The translations under genes and the position numbers were made by a program. From Chloroflexota bacterium (GTDB lineage: Bacteria > Chloroflexota > Dormibacteria > Aeolococcales > Aeolococcaceae), in contig JAQBPI010000144.1 of assembly GCA_028287605.1 (NCBI GenBank), positions 1 to 10,598 on the forward strand: DNA of 10,598 bases, written 5' to 3'. Numbering within the stretch: position 1 is the first letter of the stretch; each line of letters begins with the position of its first letter. The notes under the pieces were generated by a model that saw nothing but the letters and a program-made list of their open reading frames with translations, made no database searches and was not told where the DNA came from. Shown here piece by piece: positions 6,479-10,598 of the stretch.

Positions 6479-7888
6479 GTGCTCCGCCTCCACGACACCA
6501 TGACCCGCCGCTCGCAGCCCGTCGAGCCCCTCGAGGAGGGCCACGTCCGCCTCTACACCTGCGGACCGACCGTCTACGCCCGGGCCCACATCGGCAACTT
6601 CCGCGCCTACCTCTTCGAGGACGTCCTCCGCCGCGTGCTGGAGCAGCGCTTCCCCCGGGTCACCCACGTGATGAACCTCACCGACGTCGAGGACAAGATC
6701 ATCCGCAACGCCGTCGCCCACGGCAGCTCCCTCGACGAGGAGACGCAGCCCTGGATCCAGGCCTTCTACGAGGACCTCGACGCGCTGGGCATCCGCCGCG
6801 CCCACCACTACCCCCGGGCCACCGAGTACGTGGACCGGATGGTGGAATTGATCGAGCGCCTCGGCGAGCGCGGCGCCACCTACCGCGGCGACGGGGGCAT
6901 CTACTTCTCGATCGCCGCCTTCCCGACCTACGGGCGGCTGAGCGGGCTCCGCGCCGAGGGCCTGGTGGCGGGCGCCAGCGGCCGCGTCGACGCCGACGAG
7001 TACGGCAAGGAGAACGTGCGCGACTTCGCCCTCTGGAAGAACGTCGGTCCCGACGAGATCGGCTGGGAGACGCGGCTGGGACGGGGCCGTCCCGGCTGGC
7101 ACATCGAGTGCTCGGCGATGAGCATGGCGCTGCTCGGCGAGAGCTTCGACATCCACTGCGGCGGCGTCGACAACATCTTCCCGCACCACGAGAACGAGAT
7201 CGCCCAGTCGGAGGCGGCGACCGGGGTGCCCTTCGTGCGCCTCTGGTGCCACAACGAGCACCTCCGCGTCGAGGGCGAGAAGATGGCCAAGTCGCTGGGC
7301 AACTTCCACACCCTGCGCGACCTCGTCGACCAGGGGGCGCGGCCCTCGGCGGTGCGCTACCTGCTCGGCGCCACCGTCCACTACCGCAAGCAGCTCAACT
7401 ACACCGCCGGCGCCCTGCACATGAGCAACGAGGCGGTGGAGCGCTTCGCCACCTTCCGCGACCGGCTGGAGGCGCTGCCGCCGCGCAAGGGGGCCGGCGG
7501 TCCCGCGGTGCTCCTCGCCGAGCGCGCCGTCCGCGAGTTCGACGCGGCGCTCGACGACGACCTCAACCTCCCCGAGGGGATGGGGGTGGTCTTCGCCGCG
7601 CTGCGCGACGCCAACGCGATGCTGGACGCCGGGGGCGTCGACGCCGCCGGCCGGGCCGCGCTGCTCGCCCTGGTCGAGCGGGTGGACGACATCCTCGGGG
7701 TGCTCCCGCTGGTCGACCGCGAGCGCGACGCAGCGCTCACCCCGGAGGTGCGCAGGCTGCTGGAGGAGCGCGCCGAGGCCCGGGCGGAGCGCGACTGGAC
7801 GCGGTCCGACGGGATCCGCGACCGGCTCGCCGCGCTCGGCATCGGGGTCGAGGACACGCCCCGGGGACAGCGCTGGCGGCGGCTCTGA
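6479..7888 (+). CDS. cysS: Cysteinyl-tRNA synthetase
   Basis: CysS charges tRNA-Cys with cysteine in the cytoplasm. The 469-aa product has the usual length and all class I signatures: HIGN at 37-40 (HIGH motif), KMAKS at 268-272 (KMSKS motif), and the active-site zinc ligands C28 (TCGPTVY), C211 (IECSAM), H236 and E240 (HHENE). The C-terminal part holds a DALR-type helical anticodon-binding region (DDLNLPEGMGVVFAALRDAN) and ends in a short basic tail (RGQRWRRL). It is too long for the related mycothiol ligase MshC (about 410 aa) and has the normal synthetase motifs. The GTG at 6479 follows ispF by 6 bp and is not preceded by a Shine-Dalgarno sequence. The gltX and cysE genes that stand between ispF and cysS in Bacillus are absent. 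Confidence 0.97.
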   Translation: MLRLHDTMTRRSQPVEPLEEGHVRLYTCGPTVYARAHIGNFRAYLFEDVLRRVLEQRFPRVTHVMNLTDVEDKIIRNAVAHGSSLDEETQPWIQAFYEDLDALGIRRAHHYPRATEYVDRMVELIERLGERGATYRGDGGIYFSIAAFPTYGRLSGLRAEGLVAGASGRVDADEYGKENVRDFALWKNVGPDEIGWETRLGRGRPGWHIECSAMSMALLGESFDIHCGGVDNIFPHHENEIAQSEAATGVPFVRLWCHNEHLRVEGEKMAKSLGNFHTLRDLVDQGARPSAVRYLLGATVHYRKQLNYTAGALHMSNEAVERFATFRDRLEALPPRKGAGGPAVLLAERAVREFDAALDDDLNLPEGMGVVFAALRDANAMLDAGGVDAAGRAALLALVERVDDILGVLPLVDRERDAALTPEVRRLLEERAEARAERDWTRSDGIRDRLAALGIGVEDTPRGQRWRRL

Positions 7889-7911
7889 GCGCAGGGGCAC
7901 AGGGACCGGCG

Positions 7912-8646
7912 GTGGAGATCCTCTACGGCAAGAACCCGGTGCTCGAGGCGCTCCGCGCCGGGCGGCCGGCCCGCAAGCTGGTGCTCGCCGCCGGCGTGCG
8001 CGACGAGCCGCGGCTGCGCGAGATCCTCGAGGGCGCCGCCGAGCGCGGCATCCCCGTCGAGGAGACCTCCCGCCGCCGCCTCGACGACATCGCCCACACC
8101 GAGCACCACCAGGGCATCGCCGGCTACTTCCACGCGCGGACGCCGCTGAGCCTCGACGAGCTGCTCGCGCGGGTGCGGTCGCCCGGCCTGCTGCTGGTGC
8201 TCGACGGCATCCAGGACCCCCAGAACCTCGGCGCCCTGGCCCGCTCCGCCGACGCCGCCGGGGCCGGCGGCATGGTGCTGGTGCGCGACCGGGCGGCGGG
8301 GATCACCCCGGCCGCGGCCAAGGCGTCGGCGGGGGCGGTCGAGCACCTCGACATCGCGGTGGTGACCAACCTCGCGGCGGCGCTGACCCGGCTCCGCGAG
8401 GCCGGCTACTGGTGCGTCGGCCTCGACGCCGCGGCCGATATGCGCTACGACCGCTTCGACTACACCTCGCCGGTGGCGCTGGTGGTCGGCGCCGAGGGCG
8501 AGGGGCTGCGGCCGCTCACCCGCAAGCGCTGCGACGCGCTCGTCTCCCTGCCCATGCTCGGCCGGGTGGCGTCGCTGAACGCCGCCGCCGCCGGCGCCGT
8601 CCTGCTCTACGAGGCCGCACGCCAGCGCGACTTCCGGGCAGGATGA
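7912..8646 (+). CDS. rlmB: 23S rRNA 2'-O-ribose methyltransferase, RlmB/SpoU family
   Basis: A SPOUT (trefoil-knot) methyltransferase that uses S-adenosylmethionine to methylate a ribose 2'-OH in 23S rRNA; E. coli RlmB modifies G2251. The 244-aa protein begins VEILYGKNPVLEALRAG, the substrate-binding domain typical of RlmB. Motif 1 is DGIQDPQNLGALARSAD with N105 and R111, motif 2 is VVGAEGEGL with E195, and motif 3 is LPMLGRVASLNAAAAGAVLL with S221 and N223. Each lies three residues before its E. coli counterpart. The GTG at 7912, 23 bp after cysS, is chosen because it sits at the family's usual N-terminus. A close paralogue such as TrmH is less likely given the N-terminal domain. mrnC, next to this gene in Bacillus, is missing. 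Confidence 0.94.
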   Translation: MEILYGKNPVLEALRAGRPARKLVLAAGVRDEPRLREILEGAAERGIPVEETSRRRLDDIAHTEHHQGIAGYFHARTPLSLDELLARVRSPGLLLVLDGIQDPQNLGALARSADAAGAGGMVLVRDRAAGITPAAAKASAGAVEHLDIAVVTNLAAALTRLREAGYWCVGLDAAADMRYDRFDYTSPVALVVGAEGEGLRPLTRKRCDALVSLPMLGRVASLNAAAAGAVLLYEAARQRDFRAG

Positions 8647-8652
8647 GCGGCG

Positions 8653-9231
8653 ATGCGCCTGCTCATCGTCGACGGCTACAACGTCATCCACGCCTGGCCC
8701 GACCTCAAGTCGGCGCTTCTCCGCTCCGGGCTCGAGGAGTCGCGGCGGCTCCTGGTGGTCGCCCTCGCCGAGTACGGCGCGGTGCGCGGGGTGCGCGTCA
8801 CCGTGGTGTTCGACGGTCCGCGGTCGGCGATCGCCAGCCCCGCCGAGGTGATCGACGGGGTGACCGTCCGCTTCGGCGGCGCCTCGGGAAGCGCCGACCA
8901 CGTCATCGAGCGGCTCGCCTACAGGGCGGGGCAGGCGGGCCGGGCGGGCGAGGTGACGGTGGCCACCTCCGACCGCCTCCAGCGCGACATGGTGCGCGCC
9001 ATGGGGGTGGCGACCATGGACGCGCGGAGCCTGGAGACCGAGGTGAAGGGCGCCCTCGGCGAGCTCGGCCGCGACGCCGCGCGGGGACGCGAGCAGGCCA
9101 CCTACGCCCGCCGCCTCGAGGACCGGCTCGACCCCTCGGTGCGTGCCCGCCTCGAGCGGATGCGCCGCGGGCTGCCGCCCGATCCCCCGGTCGCGGAGGT
9201 TTCGCCGCCCCCGGAACGGATGGACGAGTAG
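8653..9231 (+). CDS. yacP: NYN (PIN-like) domain endoribonuclease, YacP/Rae1 family
   Basis: The Bacillus homologue Rae1 (YacP) is a ribosome-associated endoribonuclease that cuts mRNA in the A site during translation. This 192-aa protein carries the NYN signature: MRLLIVDGYNVIHAW with D7 and N10, VVFDGP with D54, SADHVIERL with D82, and VATSDRLQRD with D107 and D112, so the acidic metal-binding set looks complete. The middle and C-terminal parts are charged and helical; the last ~20 residues are Pro-rich (PPDPPVAEVSPPPERMDE). ATG 8653 is 6 bp after the rlmB stop and has AGGA 9 nt upstream. It is the last gene of the operon, next to rlmB as in Bacillus. Function in this organism is inferred from family and context. 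Confidence 0.9.
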   Translation: MRLLIVDGYNVIHAWPDLKSALLRSGLEESRRLLVVALAEYGAVRGVRVTVVFDGPRSAIASPAEVIDGVTVRFGGASGSADHVIERLAYRAGQAGRAGEVTVATSDRLQRDMVRAMGVATMDARSLETEVKGALGELGRDAARGREQATYARRLEDRLDPSVRARLERMRRGLPPDPPVAEVSPPPERMDE

Positions 9232-9252
9232 ACGGTCGCGGACCCGACGCGG

Positions 9253-10598
9253 TCAGACCACCACGGTGGTGGTGGTCTGCGCCTGCGCGCCGCCCGAGTG
9301 GTCGATCTGGATGGCGGCCGTCCACGACCGGTGCGCCGCGTAGGTGTGGGAGCCGGTCACCGTGAAGCCGCTCTTGCCCTTCCTGACCACGGCCGCGCTG
9401 GGCGGGCTGCCGTCGCCCCAGTCGACGGTGGCGGTGAACTGGCTGGCGGTCGCCCTGGGGTCGCCGTCGACGAAGCTGGCCAGCGCGACGTCGGTGAGCG
9501 CCAGCGGCACTACCTGGGCGAGGTACTCGTCCGTCTGCATCAGCGAGCCCAGCATCGCCTGGTAGCTGAGGCCGTTGACCATGGCGTTGGAGAGGTTGGT
9601 CTGCTCCGGGCCGGTCGCCGCCCGGCCGAGCAGCTGCCTGGTGGCGGCCTGGACGACCACGCCCTGGGCCTCGGCGGAACGGCGCACGCTCCCCGCCACC
9701 GCCTCCCGGGTGGCACCGCGGTTGAGCTGGTCGAGCCATCCGGCCTTCCCGGCGGGATCGGCGGGATGGTGCAGCAAGTCCTGGTAGAGGGCGGACACGA
9801 ACCCGTCGTTGCTGCCGCCGGCGCGGGCGAGGTACTCCTGCGAGGCGGCGATGGCGGCGGTGACCTGCTCGACGGTGCCGGAGCGCAGCAGCGGCACGTA
9901 GTAGCCGAGGCTGCCGGGATCGGGCGCCCGTCCCAGCACCGCCTTGAAGAGGAGGGTGACCATGTGGGTCCGCCACTCGTCGCTGGTCTGGATGGCGACG
10001 GCCACGTTCTGGCGGGTGGTCTGCCCGGCGTCGAGCTGGGTGGCGTAGCCCTGGAGGGCGGCGTCGTCCACGGGGCGCCCCAGCAGCTGCTGGTACATGG
10101 CGCCGACTGCGCAGCGGGTGGCCGTCGACTGCCCGCAGTCGACCGGCAGCCCCGTCGCGGTGATCGGGGCGTCGATCGCCATCCCGGTGAGGCTCGAGGT
10201 GGCCGGCCCCGCGCCCTCGCCGTCGATGGTGAGGGTGGCGCTGCGGCTGCCGGCGGCGTCGGGGGCGAAGCTCACCGACACCGGACAGGAGGCGCCGGGG
10301 GCCAGGGTCACCCCCGAGCACCTGTCGGCGACGACGACGAAGGCGCCGGCGTTGCCGCCCGACAGGGCGATGCCCCGGACCCGCAGCGGCGCGCTGCCGG
10401 TGCTGGCCACGGTGAGGGTGCGCGCCGCTGCCGAGCTGCCCACCGGCTGGGGGTCGAAGGCCAGCGAGCCGGGGGTGAGCCCGAGGAGCTGCACCGGCCG
10501 GTTCATCGGCTGCACCAGCCCGGCGCGATGGGCCTCGGCGCCGCGATCGACGCCGCCGGGAACGGTCGGTGGGGCATGGGTGGCGGGAGCGGCTGGGG
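9253..10598 (-). CDS. Probable surface/secreted protein: Ig-like, four DUF4214-like repeats, PKD-like; 5' end outside window
   Basis: The frame is open from its TGA (9253-9255) to the edge, 447 residues, so the start lies beyond the window; internal GTG 10515 and ATG 10506 are unlikely starts. Numbered from GTG 10515, residues 12-112 form a choice-of-anchor D type beta-sandwich (LTPGSLAFDPQPVG... LAPGASCPVSVSFAPDAAG). Residues 136-334 hold four ~45-residue repeats of the DUF4214 type (YQQLLGRPVDDAALQGYATQL, then a short variable segment). Residues about 342-420 are PKD-like (VDWGDG ... GSHTY). The visible N-terminal stretch is Pro/Ala-rich, linker-like. Such domain sets occur in exported proteins; no signal peptide can be seen because the N-terminus is missing. 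No catalytic residues are recognised. An adhesion or cell-wall role is only a guess. It converges on the yacP operon across 21 bp. Confidence 0.88.
   Translation of the reverse strand, partial: PAAPATHAPPTVPGGVDRGAEAHRAGLVQPMNRPVQLLGLTPGSLAFDPQPVGSSAAARTLTVASTGSAPLRVRGIALSGGNAGAFVVVADRCSGVTLAPGASCPVSVSFAPDAAGSRSATLTIDGEGAGPATSSLTGMAIDAPITATGLPVDCGQSTATRCAVGAMYQQLLGRPVDDAALQGYATQLDAGQTTRQNVAVAIQTSDEWRTHMVTLLFKAVLGRAPDPGSLGYYVPLLRSGTVEQVTAAIAASQEYLARAGGSNDGFVSALYQDLLHHPADPAGKAGWLDQLNRGATREAVAGSVRRSAEAQGVVVQAATRQLLGRAATGPEQTNLSNAMVNGLSYQAMLGSLMQTDEYLAQVVPLALTDVALASFVDGDPRATASQFTATVDWGDGSPPSAAVVRKGKSGFTVTGSHTYAAHRSWTAAIQIDHSGGAQAQTTTTVVV
9254..9279. terminator. Perfect 11-bp hairpin, likely terminator of the radA-yacP operon
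   Basis: CAGACCACCAC (9254-9264), loop GGTG, GTGGTGGTCTG (9269-9279): a stem without mismatch 22 bp after the yacP stop. It is at the same time the end of the convergent gene, encoding its final QTTTTVVV and overlapping its stop codon. No T tract follows on either strand, as is usual in high-GC genomes. Confidence 0.6.
9514..10110 (-). repeat. Four tandem DUF4214-like protein repeats
   Basis: The repeats lie at about 9973-10110, 9823-9960, 9664-9801 and 9514-9645. Shared pattern: a helix ending in LLGR or LLHH (YQQLLGR, FKAVLGR, YQDLLHH, TRQLLGR), an acidic-Pro turn (PVDDAAL, APDPGSL, PADPAGK), a second helix with Y/W, then a helix ending in S/T-x-E (SDEW, SQEY, SAEA, TDEY). The fourth copy has lost the DP turn. 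The copies differ enough that this is an old duplication, not a DNA-level tandem repeat. Confidence 0.75.

Noticed and set aside
6479..7888. Mycothiol ligase MshC instead of CysS
   Set aside because: The length (469 aa) and the complete anticodon-side region are those of CysS.
3362..7900. 1512-codon minus-strand open frame antisense to radA, yacL, ispD, ispF and cysS
   Set aside because: Striking length, but the residues are low-complexity His/Gly/Ala/Glu/Arg and it runs opposite five clearly conserved genes. It results from strong G/C bias at third positions.
5866..7911. In-frame extension of rlmB back through cysS and ispF (926 codons in all)
   Set aside because: Only the part from 7912 shows RlmB similarity; the upstream part is the shadow of two real genes.
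1..10598. CRISPR array, transposon, tRNA, rRNA, prophage or defence island
   Set aside because: No regularly spaced DNA repeats, transposase or integrase motifs, tRNA-like cloverleaf or rRNA sequence was seen in any part of the window.

Overview
The window is chromosomal DNA of very high G+C content (about three quarters by eye) and reads as ordinary housekeeping DNA with an accessory flank on the right. Gene order and codon use point to a high-GC member of the Terrabacteria (for example Candidatus Dormibacterota, Chloroflexota or Actinomycetota). No rRNA or other phylogenetic marker is present, so the phylum is an inference.

Layout. At the left edge a minus-strand gene begins (1-59, only its first ~20 codons visible, signal-peptide-like) and diverges from uvrB (195-2255, +), the damage-recognition helicase of nucleotide excision repair. 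uvrB ends tail to tail with a 61-codon minus-strand gene (2252-2437) for a small protein with a C-x2-C-x3-H-x4-C cluster; the two stop codons overlap. A 205-bp spacer then holds the radA promoter and a 12-bp inverted repeat whose arms lie 90 bp apart.

From 2643 to 9231 seven plus-strand genes run with gaps of 3-26 bp: radA, yacL (PIN/TRAM membrane protein), ispD, ispF, cysS, rlmB and yacP/rae1. This is a compact version of the Bacillus radA-disA-yacL-ispD-ispF-gltX-cysE-cysS-mrnC-rlmB-yacP cluster, without disA, gltX, cysE and mrnC. It links recombination (RadA), isoprenoid precursor synthesis by the MEP pathway (IspD, IspF), cysteinyl-tRNA supply (CysS), 23S rRNA 2'-O-methylation (RlmB) and ribosome-associated RNA cleavage (YacP/Rae1). 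A strong 11-bp hairpin at 9254-9279 probably ends the operon.

Convergent to the operon is a 5'-truncated minus-strand gene (9253 to the window edge) for a probable cell-surface or secreted protein with a choice-of-anchor-type Ig-like domain, four DUF4214-like repeats and a C-terminal PKD-like domain.

Start signals are mixed. uvrB and radA (and possibly cysS) have a TANNNT -10 hexamer immediately upstream of the start codon and no Shine-Dalgarno sequence, as expected for leaderless mRNAs. ispF, yacP and the 61-aa gene have Shine-Dalgarno sequences. ispD appears to start at CTG. I see no mobile element, CRISPR array, tRNA or rRNA, and no convincing wholly new system; the most unusual items are the inverted repeat at radA, the CTG start of ispD, the small zinc-cluster protein and the DUF4214 surface protein.
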